Made by a program: the position numbers and the translations under genes. Under the pieces are notes generated by a model, which was given only the letters and a program-made list of their open reading frames with translations, made no database searches and was not told the DNA's origin. A DNA stretch of 64,000 nt from Archangium primigenium (lineage in GTDB: Bacteria; Myxococcota; Myxococcia; Myxococcales; Myxococcaceae), in the NCBI RefSeq assembly GCF_016904885.1, contig NZ_JADWYI010000001.1, positions 8,427,224-8,491,223 on the forward strand. Reading direction: 5' to 3'. Positions 44,322 to 53,148 of the stretch are shown here, one piece after another; position 1 is the first letter of the stretch, and each line of letters begins with the position of its first letter.

Positions 44322-46007
44322 TCAATACCCAGGAGAAAGGACGTGGCCGCGCAGGGCGGTGAGGGACTGGAACAGGGGGTCCGAGGCCTTGTGTTTCAAG
44401 GAGCCCGTCAGGTACTGGGCATGGCACCACGCCTCGTTCAACTGGCCCTCCGTCCGGCGGGCGTGTAGGGGAAAGCACTCGACGCGGTCGGGAAAGAACT
44501 CGGCCCCCAGCTGCAATTCGAGACGTCGGCGGATCTCCGCGGCGGAGGACTCCGGGCTTGGCATCCGGCCCTCGGTGAAGACGAGCAACACCTGCCGGTA
44601 CTGTCCCGCCAGGCCCGTGGGTACGGGCAGCACGGAGGTGACCAGGGCCGGGCCCGGCGCCTCCCGCAGCGCCTCTGTCACCTCGCCCGCCGGGTAGACC
44701 CGCCCCTCGCGCCGGGCCTCGCGACCGCCGGCGTATTGGTAGTGCTCGTTCACCCGCGTGAGGATGATGTGGCTGGGGGCGCGGCCCTCGGGGGGCAGCA
44801 GGGTGAAGAGGCCGGTGTCGCCCGCTGTCTCCTGCCCGGTCTGGGTGAAGTCCCACAGGGCCCAGCGGCGGCCTGGCGCCGGGGCGGCGTCGAGGTGCAC
44901 ATCCCCCACGCGCCGCTGGGAGCAGAGCACCGTCCCACCCGCCGCCGCGTCCACGAGCACATTGGCACAGGGCACCGCGGCGAGGCCGCACTGCTTCACC
45001 CAGGCGCGCCACGCCTGCCAGTCCAGGGGGCCCTCGGGATTGCGAAACCAATGGCCCACGGTCTTGAGCGAGGTCCGAGCGCGCAGCGAGGCGTCCCGCA
45101 GGGCTGGCGTCACGCCGAGCGCGCGAATGGGATGTTCGGTCAGCAGGGCCGGTGAGGCCTCCACGTCCGCCGGCTCGAGATGCAGGTAGGTGGCGCCACG
45201 CAGCAGCGTGGCGAAGAGCAGGGCCGGCAGGTGTTGCAGCGGGTGGAAGCCGGGCGCGGCCAGATGCTCGCCGGGGGACAAACCGAAGGTGAGCAGGCCA
45301 TCCACCAGCGCGCCCAACCAGGCGTCTCCGGCGAGCAGGGGCACTGGGACGCCGGCCGGTGTCGCCAAGGGAGAGAAGAGCAGGCCCACCACCTCCCCCG
45401 GCTTGTAAGTGTAGGAGGCGATCGTCGGGGTCGGCGGCCCCTGCGTGGCCAGCAGACATTTGGCGAACGGACCCAGCAGCGGCGCCTGATGGGCCTCGGC
45501 GGCCACGTGCTCGGGGGCGAGCGCGGCGAGGCGGCGGGCCACGAAGCGCCGGCCCACGGGTGGCAGGAGGCTGATGCAGGCCCCCAGGCCCAGGGCGGCC
45601 CCCAGGCTCACCAGCAGCTCCGGCCCGGGGTTGAACACCAGGCACACCTTCGCGCCCGGTTTGACGCCCTGCTGCGCCCACGCCGCGGCCCGCCGCACCG
45701 CCTGGTCGTGCAACTGCCGGTAGCTGAGCGTCTGCCACCCGCGCGCGCGGTCATAGGTGCGCAGGGCGATGCGCTCCGTGGCGGCGTGGCGGCCCATCAG
45801 GTCGTGGAAGAAGTCGTGGTGCTGGCCCGCGCGGCTCTTGAAGGGCGCCCCCCGGCCCACGTGCGCCGGAGCGAGCGTCGCGGCGAAACCCTCCGGATCG
45901 TTCCAACTGCGGCGGAGCCAGTCGGGCACGCCCGCCTCGGGCGGCGTGGCCGTCTCGTACGCGGCGAGGATGGCCCGGAGCTCGTGGGCCGGGGGAGTGG
46001 GCGTCAT
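44322..46007 (-). CDS. Degenerate AMP-binding (ANL superfamily) protein in T6SS operon
   Basis: 561 residues with the overall plan of an acyl-CoA synthetase or fatty-acyl-AMP ligase: TLSYRQLHDQAVRRAAAW, GAKVCLVFNPGPELLVSLGA, LLRGATYLHLEP, ILTRVNEHYQYAGGREAR, and a small C-terminal domain. Key active-site motifs are eroded. The ATP loop (normally TSGSTGxPKG) reads FSPLATPAGVPVP, and the C-terminal catalytic Lys (PRTxxGK) is Gln in ARRTEGQLNEAW. It may bind acyl-AMP or act only as a scaffold. ATGA overlap with the OmpA-like gene and AGGAGA before ATG tie it to the T6SS operon. Confidence 0.78.
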   Translation of the reverse strand: MTPTPPAHELRAILAAYETATPPEAGVPDWLRRSWNDPEGFAATLAPAHVGRGAPFKSRAGQHHDFFHDLMGRHAATERIALRTYDRARGWQTLSYRQLHDQAVRRAAAWAQQGVKPGAKVCLVFNPGPELLVSLGAALGLGACISLLPPVGRRFVARRLAALAPEHVAAEAHQAPLLGPFAKCLLATQGPPTPTIASYTYKPGEVVGLLFSPLATPAGVPVPLLAGDAWLGALVDGLLTFGLSPGEHLAAPGFHPLQHLPALLFATLLRGATYLHLEPADVEASPALLTEHPIRALGVTPALRDASLRARTSLKTVGHWFRNPEGPLDWQAWRAWVKQCGLAAVPCANVLVDAAAGGTVLCSQRRVGDVHLDAAPAPGRRWALWDFTQTGQETAGDTGLFTLLPPEGRAPSHIILTRVNEHYQYAGGREARREGRVYPAGEVTEALREAPGPALVTSVLPVPTGLAGQYRQVLLVFTEGRMPSPESSAAEIRRRLELQLGAEFFPDRVECFPLHARRTEGQLNEAWCHAQYLTGSLKHKASDPLFQSLTALRGHVLSPGY

Positions 46008-47368
46008 GGGGTCTCCTGGGAGAGCACCGGGGCCGCTCCCGTGACCAGCACCTCCACGTGGTTCGTGCCGGAGACACGCGCCTGCATGCGCTCCATGGGC
46101 ACCCCTTGCGCGGCCAGGTGGTGGCGCAGGGCCTGCGCGCGCCGCAGCGGCAGCAGCCGATCGGACGCGTCGCGGGCCTCCAGCTCCGGCTGGCCCTCGA
46201 TGAGCACGGTGGTCTCCGCGGGCAGGGCGCGCAGCAGCGGCAGCAGTTGCCTCAGCTCCGGCTGATCTCCGGCCAGCGCGGTGCCCCCCGGCTCGAAGCG
46301 CACCGTGCCGCGCAGGGCCGGCGGCGCGCCCGTGTCGGCCCGGAGCGGCTCCGCCGCGACGTGCGGCGGGAGCAGCTCCCGCGTGGGCACGGGCAGCACC
46401 GAGGCGGTGACGACCCGCGACGAGGGGACGTTCGCCTCCTCCAGGCGGAACTGGGGGACGGCCTCCGCGAGGCGCTCCAGCGCGGGCGGAGGCTCGGAGC
46501 GGAAGTTCAGTCCCACGAGCACACGCGCGATGGGGGTCCCGGGCGCGGAGCCCAGGCCCGGACCGCCCAGGACAGACAAATCGAACGCCGGGGAGAGCGG
46601 CAGGCGCACGCCGCCCAGGAGCTCGAGGGAGGACTGACCGGTGTCGGCGGCGAAGGCGCCTCGCACGGCCAGCTCGCCCCGAAGGCCCTCGCCCGTGGTG
46701 GTCGCCAGCGCGCCTCCGCGCACCTCCAGGCTCTGGGAGGAGCCCGCGGCGGCCAGGGGACTGCGCGGGCGCACCAGCACGCCCGCCTCCAGCGCCGGGT
46801 GGAGCCACCCCACCCGCCTGCCCACCGTCGCGCGCGCGCGGAAGCGCAGGCCCGAGTCGGACGCCAGCGCCTGACCACTGCCCAGGGGCAACCCCACGGC
46901 CAGGTCCACGGAGAGGTCCACGGGCTGCTCGTGGCGCTGCGCCAGCACGCCCAGGCGCGCTTGGAGCACCGGCGTGTCGAGCGCGGCGGGCGTGAGGGGC
47001 GTCAGCCCCAGGTTGCCCGGGTTCTCCCCGTGCTGCCAGAGCACCACGGGCAGTTGCAGGCCCAGCTCCAGCCACGAGAACAAGCCATAGCTGCCCGCGA
47101 GCACCGTGGAGGCCCGGCCCCGCACCAGCTCCAGGCGCTGGGTGCCATTGCGCAGCACGAAGGGCAGGTGTTGGTACTGCCCCATCATGCCCACGCGGAA
47201 GCCGCCCTCGGGCAGCAGCTCGCCATTGCCAGACACCAGGGAGCCCCGCCCGGAGTTGAGCTCCAGGCGCTCCAAGGCGAAGCCCGGCAGGGAGGCCTGG
47301 GCCCAGGCCGAGGCGCCGCTCAGGACGGTCGCCAGGAAGACCACTCGGGTGGACGTCAGCAAAGACAT
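46004..47368 (-). CDS. OmpA-family protein with N-terminal beta-barrel-like region
   Basis: 454 residues. Signal peptide (LSGASAWA), then about 270 residues of alternating, Leu/Gly-rich strands that look like an outer-membrane barrel (YGLFSWLELGLQLPVVLWQH). A C-terminal OmpA-like peptidoglycan-binding domain follows (VRFEPGGTALAGDQPELRQL, LPLRRAQALRHHLAAQGVP). It probably links the secretion machine to the cell wall, a role played in other T6SSs by TagL or an OmpA domain on TssL; the TssL here lacks such a domain. Gene ends are 1 base from tssF and overlap the AMP-binding gene. Confidence 0.82.
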   Translation of the reverse strand: MSLLTSTRVVFLATVLSGASAWAQASLPGFALERLELNSGRGSLVSGNGELLPEGGFRVGMMGQYQHLPFVLRNGTQRLELVRGRASTVLAGSYGLFSWLELGLQLPVVLWQHGENPGNLGLTPLTPAALDTPVLQARLGVLAQRHEQPVDLSVDLAVGLPLGSGQALASDSGLRFRARATVGRRVGWLHPALEAGVLVRPRSPLAAAGSSQSLEVRGGALATTTGEGLRGELAVRGAFAADTGQSSLELLGGVRLPLSPAFDLSVLGGPGLGSAPGTPIARVLVGLNFRSEPPPALERLAEAVPQFRLEEANVPSSRVVTASVLPVPTRELLPPHVAAEPLRADTGAPPALRGTVRFEPGGTALAGDQPELRQLLPLLRALPAETTVLIEGQPELEARDASDRLLPLRRAQALRHHLAAQGVPMERMQARVSGTNHVEVLVTGAAPVLSQETP

Positions 47369-47369
47369 G

Positions 47370-49043
47370 TCAGGCGCTCCACGGGCGGGCGTAATGCAGG
47401 GGTTTCTCCAGATGCGGGAGCTTCACCTCGAGCTCCACCACGTCCTCGGTGCTCCAGGCGCCGAGCAGGTCCAGCAGCCGCTCCGAGAACAGGTCCACGG
47501 TGGGCAGCAGGGTGGGCGCCAGGTCGGAGAAGGTGAGCTGGTAGATGTATTTGAAGCCCGCGGCGCTCCGGGTGAATGGCTTGGACTGCACCTTCACGGA
47601 GGACAGGCGCGGCAGCAGGTCGCGGAAGTAGCGCTGCTGGCGCACGCCCAGGGTCTCCAGCAGGAAGACCAGGTCCTCCAGCCCGAGGAAGCGCTGGGAG
47701 CGCAGCGAGAGCAATTGCAGCAGCGCCTGCTGGTGGTGCTCCACCGGGTTGTCCACCCCGGGCACGACCGCGCCCAGCATCGCCCACTGCATGCCCTCGA
47801 TGGACCGGTCCGCCAGGACAGCGCGGTAGCCGCTGGCGTCGAACTGGGCGGGCAAGGGCTGGTGCCAGCTCGCCTCCACGGCCACGCGCGCCGCGCGGGA
47901 GAAGGCCCCCGGCAGCTCCACGGACAGCCACGTCTTGCGCGCCCGGGCCTGGCCTTCGTGCTCGAGCTCGTAGCTGCCCGGCCCGCCGGAGATGACCCCG
48001 GGGCGCAGGGGCAGCATGCCCTTGGCCTCCATCTGGTAGACGCCGAGCACGGAGTGCAGCCGAAAGCCCCGCTCGAACTCCGGATGCTGGAGCGCATGGC
48101 GCTCCTTGGTCCCATCGTGCTCGATGGGGTTGGACATGGCCTGCTGGAGGTTGGTCACGGCCACGGCGTTCAACAGGAAGGTGTCCGGCGTGAGCATCAG
48201 CTCCGCGGGCCAGCGCCCCCCCAGGTCGAGGCACACGGTGAAGCCCGTCCAGTTGCGCGGCGGCGTCGGGATCCGCACCTCCAGGAAAAGCTCCTGCTCG
48301 GGGAAGTGGATGAAGGAGCGCACGCGCTGCAGGGGATGGTCGAAGGGCGCGGCCTCGCCCGGCGGAAGGCGGGGCGCGCCGAAGCGCACCGGCTTGTCCC
48401 GCTCATCCGTGGGCGCCACCACCACCTCGGCCCCCTTCTCGTCGAAGAGCACACTCGTCGCGCGCAGGGCGTACTTGAGGTGGTGGAAGACCGCGAGCGA
48501 GGCCCGGAAGTCATTGAGGTGGTTGATGTAGAGCCGCAGGACGCCGGGCGCGTCGTTACGGGGAAAGCCACTCTCGAAGGTCAACCGCAGCCGGCTCGCG
48601 TCCGCCCCCCGCCGCTCCACCCGCGTCTGGGTGAGGCGGATGGGCAGCAGCCGCAGCGTGGACTCGGTGCGAAAGGAGAGCGGCCCGGTGGGAGCGCCCG
48701 CCGCGCCGGGGTTGAGCAGCAGGGACGTGCCGCGCGCCAGCTCCGTGGCATCCACGAAGCGCGCGTCCGGGGTGGCGCGCAGCATGGCCATGGCCGGCAC
48801 GGGGTTGAGCAAGTAGGAGAAGTGCTGCTGGAACAGGCGCATCGTGCCGCGCGCGAGCACCCGCTGTCCGGCCAGCCGGGTCCGGGTGCTGAACAGCGCG
48901 AGCGCCTCGGTGAGGCGCCGCACGTCCGGGTCTTCGTGCTCCAGGGGCGCCGCCGGGTACAGCGCGGAGTAGCCCATCCGGAACTTCTCCAGCGCCTGGA
49001 GCTCTTCCAGGAACGACTGGTACAGCGTCTCGTCCATCCGCAT
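47370..49043 (-). CDS. tssF: Type VI secretion baseplate subunit TssF
   Basis: 557 residues. MDETLYQSFLEELQALEKF resembles the TssF/ImpG/VasA N-terminus. SFIHFPEQELFLEVRI and the internal LNAVAVTNLQQAMSNPIEHDG fit the family phrases 'FxFPxKFxFF' and 'NcxPVxNLF...pi.hd'. TssF forms the wedge of the baseplate with TssG and TssE, whose genes lie just upstream. It is slightly shorter than typical proteobacterial TssF (about 600). GGGAG lies 8 bases before ATG 49043. Confidence 0.85.
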   Translation of the reverse strand: MRMDETLYQSFLEELQALEKFRMGYSALYPAAPLEHEDPDVRRLTEALALFSTRTRLAGQRVLARGTMRLFQQHFSYLLNPVPAMAMLRATPDARFVDATELARGTSLLLNPGAAGAPTGPLSFRTESTLRLLPIRLTQTRVERRGADASRLRLTFESGFPRNDAPGVLRLYINHLNDFRASLAVFHHLKYALRATSVLFDEKGAEVVVAPTDERDKPVRFGAPRLPPGEAAPFDHPLQRVRSFIHFPEQELFLEVRIPTPPRNWTGFTVCLDLGGRWPAELMLTPDTFLLNAVAVTNLQQAMSNPIEHDGTKERHALQHPEFERGFRLHSVLGVYQMEAKGMLPLRPGVISGGPGSYELEHEGQARARKTWLSVELPGAFSRAARVAVEASWHQPLPAQFDASGYRAVLADRSIEGMQWAMLGAVVPGVDNPVEHHQQALLQLLSLRSQRFLGLEDLVFLLETLGVRQQRYFRDLLPRLSSVKVQSKPFTRSAAGFKYIYQLTFSDLAPTLLPTVDLFSERLLDLLGAWSTEDVVELEVKLPHLEKPLHYARPWSA

Positions 49044-49076
49044 CCGTGTGGCTCCCGGGTCTCTCCGGCGGCACCG

Positions 49077-50696
49077 CTACTTCTTCTGGGTCACCAACAT
49101 CTTGAGTCGTCCCTCGGCCACCTCGATGAGCTGGGTGTCCTTGTCCGAGGTGCGCTGGATGCGCATCAGGGGCTTGGCGTCCTGGTAGACGTGCTGGATG
49201 GACGTCTCGCTCTCCGGCTTCTTGCCCAGCAGCAGGTGATTGCCCTGCGACTCCTTGGGCAGCTTCGCGCCCGGGCGCCAGGCGAGGAATCGCTCCAGGC
49301 GGACCGCGCGGAAGTCGAACGCCAGGAGCACGCGCGTGCCCTTGTCCGCGGGGAAGTAGAAGTGCCCGGGCTGCTGGTGGGGCTCGTAGGGCATGAGCAC
49401 CTCCTTCTCCTCCCAGAGGGGCAGCTTCACCCGGTAGTACTCCAGGGACGTCTTGTCGTCCTGCTTGGCCTGGTAGGTGCGCTCCGCGTCCTCGCCCACC
49501 TCGCTCACCACCAGCCCCTCGGCGAGGAAGGGCCACCGCGGCGCACGGAAGGCGGGCCGCCGGAACGTGGCGTCCGAGGCGAGCTCCAGGGACGCCTTCA
49601 CGTCCAGCTCGTAGACATTGTCCGCGTCTCCGAGGTCGGTGGCGGCATCCGCCGACTTCGCCCGCGCCTCGATGAACAGGCCATACAGCCGGTATTGCTT
49701 GCCCTGGGTGTAGAGCTTCGTGCTCCAGCCCGCAGCGAACTCATAGAGCCCGTTGAGGGCGAGGGTCATGCTGGGGTAGCGCTTGAAGCGCACGCGCAGC
49801 TCGGGCTCGGCGGGATGGTGCCGCTTGCCCTCCACCGTGGCCCGCTGGGTGAGGTCGCCTTCCAAGGGAGAGGTGAGCAGGTACTCGTGCTTCACGCCCT
49901 CCACCTTCACGGCGTTCTCCAATTCCTTCTTGCGGGTGCCCGCCTCCACGTAGCTGTTGAGCACCGATACCTGGGCGCGTCCCGGCTCGGGCAGCACCAC
50001 CTCCACCGTCGCCACGTCCCGGCGCGGCAGCGGCACGGGCTTGCCTCCCTCGGGCTTCTTGTCCCGCAGCGCGTACTCTCCAGTGGCGGGCGAGAAGAAG
50101 AGGCCCGCGTTCTCCCGCGCCTGCAGCCAGTGCACGAAGTCCAGGAAGCTGGCCGTGTTGCCCTCGGCCCCCAAGCCCAGGGCATGCAGGGGCTGCTTGG
50201 CCTCGGTCCCCTCCCACTGGAAGGCGAGCTTCACGCCCGGAGGCGCCTGGGCCTTGAAGACCTCCTGGAGGCTCTGCTCCACCCAGATGCCCGAGGGAAA
50301 GTGCTGTCCCCAGAGCACCGTGACCGCGTCGGCGAACCGCACCTGGTAGCGGCGGTGCAGCACGGGCCCGTCCTTGACGTCCTTGAAGGCGCGCTCGCGC
50401 ACCCGGCGCCCCGTCACCCGACCCGGCAACACCAGGGGCTCGGCGGTGATCCCCTCGGCGGCGTGGGCCCGGGCCAGCGTCAACGACACCTCCGCCGGCT
50501 CCTGCTTGATGAAGTGCGCGAAGAGCTTGTCCTCGCTGGCGTCCTGCTGGGACACCATCCACCACTCCACCGTCGCGGAGAAGCCATGGCCGTGGGCCGC
50601 CACGGACACGCGCTTGATGTTCCCGGCGGGAATGGTCACTTCCTCCGAGCCCAGCTTCAACACCAGCCCGATCTTCACCCGGTCGACGAAGCTCAT
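49077..50696 (-). CDS. VgrG-like spike/hub protein (gp27/gp5-type), atypical
   Basis: 539 residues. Beta-rich throughout, with FKDVKDGPVLHRRYQVRFAD, a gp27-like barrel region and a late LPYEPHQQPGHFYFPADKGTRVLLAFDF, the gp5 OB-fold-like stretch of VgrG. A terminal beta-repeat spike is missing; the C-terminus ends soon after the OB region. It resembles phage hub proteins more than canonical VgrG, so I leave the symbol empty. A separate beta-repeat protein encoded at 58410-59009 may supply the needle. ATGA overlap with tssE. Confidence 0.7.
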   Translation of the reverse strand: MSFVDRVKIGLVLKLGSEEVTIPAGNIKRVSVAAHGHGFSATVEWWMVSQQDASEDKLFAHFIKQEPAEVSLTLARAHAAEGITAEPLVLPGRVTGRRVRERAFKDVKDGPVLHRRYQVRFADAVTVLWGQHFPSGIWVEQSLQEVFKAQAPPGVKLAFQWEGTEAKQPLHALGLGAEGNTASFLDFVHWLQARENAGLFFSPATGEYALRDKKPEGGKPVPLPRRDVATVEVVLPEPGRAQVSVLNSYVEAGTRKKELENAVKVEGVKHEYLLTSPLEGDLTQRATVEGKRHHPAEPELRVRFKRYPSMTLALNGLYEFAAGWSTKLYTQGKQYRLYGLFIEARAKSADAATDLGDADNVYELDVKASLELASDATFRRPAFRAPRWPFLAEGLVVSEVGEDAERTYQAKQDDKTSLEYYRVKLPLWEEKEVLMPYEPHQQPGHFYFPADKGTRVLLAFDFRAVRLERFLAWRPGAKLPKESQGNHLLLGKKPESETSIQHVYQDAKPLMRIQRTSDKDTQLIEVAEGRLKMLVTQKK

Positions 50697-51073
50697 GGCA
50701 TGTCCTCCGATGGAGCCGACGGCCGCACGGACAGCTCGCGGGCATGGGGGTCGAGCACGAGACACAGGGGCTCGGCGGAGCCGCGCAGCCGGCAGTGCAC
50801 CACCAGGCGCGGGTGGCCCCCCGGCCCGTCATAGTCCTCCTCGATCTCCGTCAGCTCGACGCGCGGCTCGTAGCGCAGGATGTTCTCGCGGATCTCCGTG
50901 CCCAGCTGACGCAGCATCTCCTCCGCCGTGCGGAAGCCCGTCTCGCTCAAGCCGAAGTCGGGCAGGAACGAGGCCGCGCCCCGCTTGGCCCGCAGGAGAT
51001 GGCCCAGGTTGCGCAGCACGTCCTCCAGGAGCGAGTCCTGGCGGCGGAGGAACTTGCGGTACAGGAAGCTCAT
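50693..51073 (-). CDS. tssE: Type VI secretion baseplate subunit TssE (gp25-like)
   Basis: 126 residues, the usual length. FLRRQDSLLEDVLRNLGHLL starts the gp25/lysozyme-like fold; LPDFGLSE and EIRENILRYEPRVELTEIEE are the hallmark TssE motifs ('i...i...EPRL'). It joins TssF and TssG in the baseplate wedge. It overlaps tssG by 4 bases and the VgrG-like gene by 4. The longer in-frame ORF to 51571 lies inside tssG and is ignored. Confidence 0.92.
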   Translation of the reverse strand: MSFLYRKFLRRQDSLLEDVLRNLGHLLRAKRGAASFLPDFGLSETGFRTAEEMLRQLGTEIRENILRYEPRVELTEIEEDYDGPGGHPRLVVHCRLRGSAEPLCLVLDPHARELSVRPSAPSEDMP

Positions 51074-52026
51074 GCCGAGCGCCTCTTCGCGCCGCCGGGC
51101 GCCCCGCCCATCGTCATGCCCCGGCCCTCGGCGGACGCCCGCGCCCGCGCCGGGAGGCTGTCCCCCGTGTCCCCGTGGAAGATGACCAGCCGGTGTCCCG
51201 GCCGCGTCTCGCCCTGGAGGCGCTCGTACCCGAGGAAGGTGCGCTGGGTGAGCCGCGCCCACTGCGCGTGGGCCGCCACCGACAGGCCCACCTCCAGGCG
51301 CAGCCGCAGGGGCGAGAGCAGCGGCCAGAGGTGCGCCGCCAGACGGCGCTCCACCACCCAGGGCCAGTCCTCCCCGCGCGCGTCCGATTCGCTGTCGGCG
51401 TGCAGCTCCACCCGGAAGCCCGCCGCCTCCGTGGTGTACGTGTTGCCCAACGCCGCCGAGCCGTCCAGGGGCGCGAGCCCGGTGCGCAGGCCATGCCCGC
51501 TGGTGGTGTGCCGGAAGGCCTGCGGGGTGACCCAGGCGCGCAGCTCCGGGAAGTAGAGCTGGAAGAGCCACTGGAGCGTGGCCACCGAGCCCACGCCCGT
51601 CATGCGGAAGTAGAACCCCTTGGTGCGCTCCCAGTCGCCGAACCGCGCGCTGTCCCGCTCGGGGTGCAGCGCCCGCACGAACTCCTCGAGCAGTCGGTGG
51701 TCGAAGAAGCGGATGAAGTCGAAGAAGGCATCCGGGTTGTGGCTCTGCTCGGCCACTTCCAGGAAGTAGCTGGGCACGAGCGCGTTGGCGCCCAGGAGGC
51801 CCAGGTTGAGCGTCACCACCACGCGCCGGTGGGGCACGGCATGGAAGGTCACCGCCTCCACCAGCGACGCGGCGGAGACCGACTCGGGGTTGCTCTCGAA
51901 GAGGATGCTCTCGGACGGGTAGCCCTCCGCATCCAGCAGCCGCAGCAGCGGCCCCAGGTCGAACTCCCTCGCCCGGGCGACGATCCGCGCCTCGGTGGGC
52001 GTGAGCTCCAACGGCATCGCGGTCAT
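51070..52026 (-). CDS. tssG: Type VI secretion baseplate subunit TssG
   Basis: 318 residues. Motifs of TssG/ImpH/VasB: FDLGPLLRLLDAEG, RRVVVTLNLGLLGANALVP, AFFDFIRFFDHRLLEEFVRA, and QRTFLGYERLQG near the end. Forms the TssF2-TssG wedge core. ATG at 52026 with GAGGG upstream is used; a second ATG three codons in is possible. Encoded 13 bp after the TssA-position gene. Confidence 0.9.
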   Translation of the reverse strand: MTAMPLELTPTEARIVARAREFDLGPLLRLLDAEGYPSESILFESNPESVSAASLVEAVTFHAVPHRRVVVTLNLGLLGANALVPSYFLEVAEQSHNPDAFFDFIRFFDHRLLEEFVRALHPERDSARFGDWERTKGFYFRMTGVGSVATLQWLFQLYFPELRAWVTPQAFRHTTSGHGLRTGLAPLDGSAALGNTYTTEAAGFRVELHADSESDARGEDWPWVVERRLAAHLWPLLSPLRLRLEVGLSVAAHAQWARLTQRTFLGYERLQGETRPGHRLVIFHGDTGDSLPARARASAEGRGMTMGGAPGGAKRRSA

Positions 52027-52039
52027 GGTGCTCGCGCCC

Positions 52040-52990
52040 TCACTCCGAGCGGACGAACCGCTCCAGGTCCACCTGGTAGAACTGCGCCAGCGTCTTCCAC
52101 TGCGTCGAGTCCTTGGTCTCCCAGTGCTCCTGGATGTGCCGCACGTGCTTGTTGAGCAGCGCGCCGAAGGAGGAGAACAGGTCGGGGAAGAAGCGCCGCG
52201 GATCGAAGCCCTCCAGCGTGGAGAGGATGTCGTCGCTCACCAGCGCGGCCCGCTGGTACTCCCCCCGCTCGATGAGCAGCTCGAAGGCCTTGAGCTTGTT
52301 GCACAGCTCCACCAGATGGGCCGAGCCCACCAGTTGCACGGGCTGCCCCAGCTTCAGGAAGGGCGAGGTCTCCTGCGGGGGCGGCGGGGGCGCGGCCTCG
52401 GCCTTCTTCTCCGCGGGCGCCGGCGGCGGATCCTGCGGCAGGTTCGCGAGGATCTGCGCCCGCAGCTCCCCGAGCCACGGCAACAGCTTCGCGAGCGCCT
52501 CGGAGCCCGAGCGGTAGGCGCCCGCGGACAGCAGCTCCATCAGCGTGCGCACCGCCTGCGCGGCCCGGGAGGCGCCCGCCTCGGTCGACACCTTCCACCA
52601 CGCCTGCCACCGCGCGTCCTTCTGGGTCTGGTGGTAGCTCAGGGTGTCGTGCAGGGTCTGGAAGAACCACGTCACGCCCTTGTTGAGCAGCGCCATCCGC
52701 TTGTCGCCCGGCGCCAGCTCCGCCCAGTTGCGCCGGATGAGCTCGACCAGCGTCTCCAGGACGTCGGGCAGCCGCGCCAGGCCCTCCTCATGAAACACAG
52801 CGAAGAGGTGGTAGCTCAGCAGGCGCACCTCGAAGAGGTTCTCGGCGAGGAGCTCCTCCACGCCATCCGCCACCTCTGTGTATTGGCCTGCCTGCGCCAG
52901 CTCGACGATTCGCTGGAAGCGAGGATCATGCGCCTCGAGGCGCTCGCAATCGCTCTCGAACGCGCGGACGCACCGGCTCAGGTCTCTCAT
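52040..52990 (-). CDS. T6SS-associated helical protein (TssA/IglI-position), unassigned
   Basis: 316 residues, mostly helical, with a charged/Pro-rich linker near 195-215 (AEKKAEAAPPPPPQETSP). The N-terminal half (RIVELAQAGQYTEVADGVEEL, LLSYHLFAVFHEEGLARLPDVL) recalls the ImpA-type N-domain of TssA; the C-terminal half is not recognised. Position at the head of the baseplate gene run fits a TssA- or Francisella IglI-like role in baseplate assembly. I cannot decide between these. ATG 52990 is preceded by a weak AGGGA. Divergent from the tube-like gene with palindromes between. Confidence 0.6.
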   Translation of the reverse strand: MRDLSRCVRAFESDCERLEAHDPRFQRIVELAQAGQYTEVADGVEELLAENLFEVRLLSYHLFAVFHEEGLARLPDVLETLVELIRRNWAELAPGDKRMALLNKGVTWFFQTLHDTLSYHQTQKDARWQAWWKVSTEAGASRAAQAVRTLMELLSAGAYRSGSEALAKLLPWLGELRAQILANLPQDPPPAPAEKKAEAAPPPPPQETSPFLKLGQPVQLVGSAHLVELCNKLKAFELLIERGEYQRAALVSDDILSTLEGFDPRRFFPDLFSSFGALLNKHVRHIQEHWETKDSTQWKTLAQFYQVDLERFVRSE

Positions 52991-53012
52991 GGGGTTCGTT
53001 GTTCCCTGGCGG

Positions 53013-53028
53013 CATCCGCTGGCGGATG
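53013..53028. promoter_or_regulatory. Perfect palindrome in divergent T6SS promoter region
   Basis: CATCCGC-TG-GCGGATG, 7-bp arms, in the 158 bp between the leftward baseplate genes and the rightward tube-like gene. A possible operator or mRNA stem. Confidence 0.35.
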
Positions 53029-53051
53029 GCATCGCTTTCGAGGAATGTTCG

Positions 53052-53066
53052 TGCTAACGATTAGCA
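53052..53066. promoter_or_regulatory. Second palindrome in the same region
   Basis: TGCTAA-CGA-TTAGCA, perfect 6-bp arms, AT-richer than its surroundings. Looks like a transcription-factor site; no factor is known. Confidence 0.35.
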
Positions 53067-53148
53067 TCAACACCAGCCAACTTCAAGCATCGCACACCTC
53101 ATGAATACGACTCGGGAGGCCGCCCGGCGGGCGGACGAGGACCAGGAC

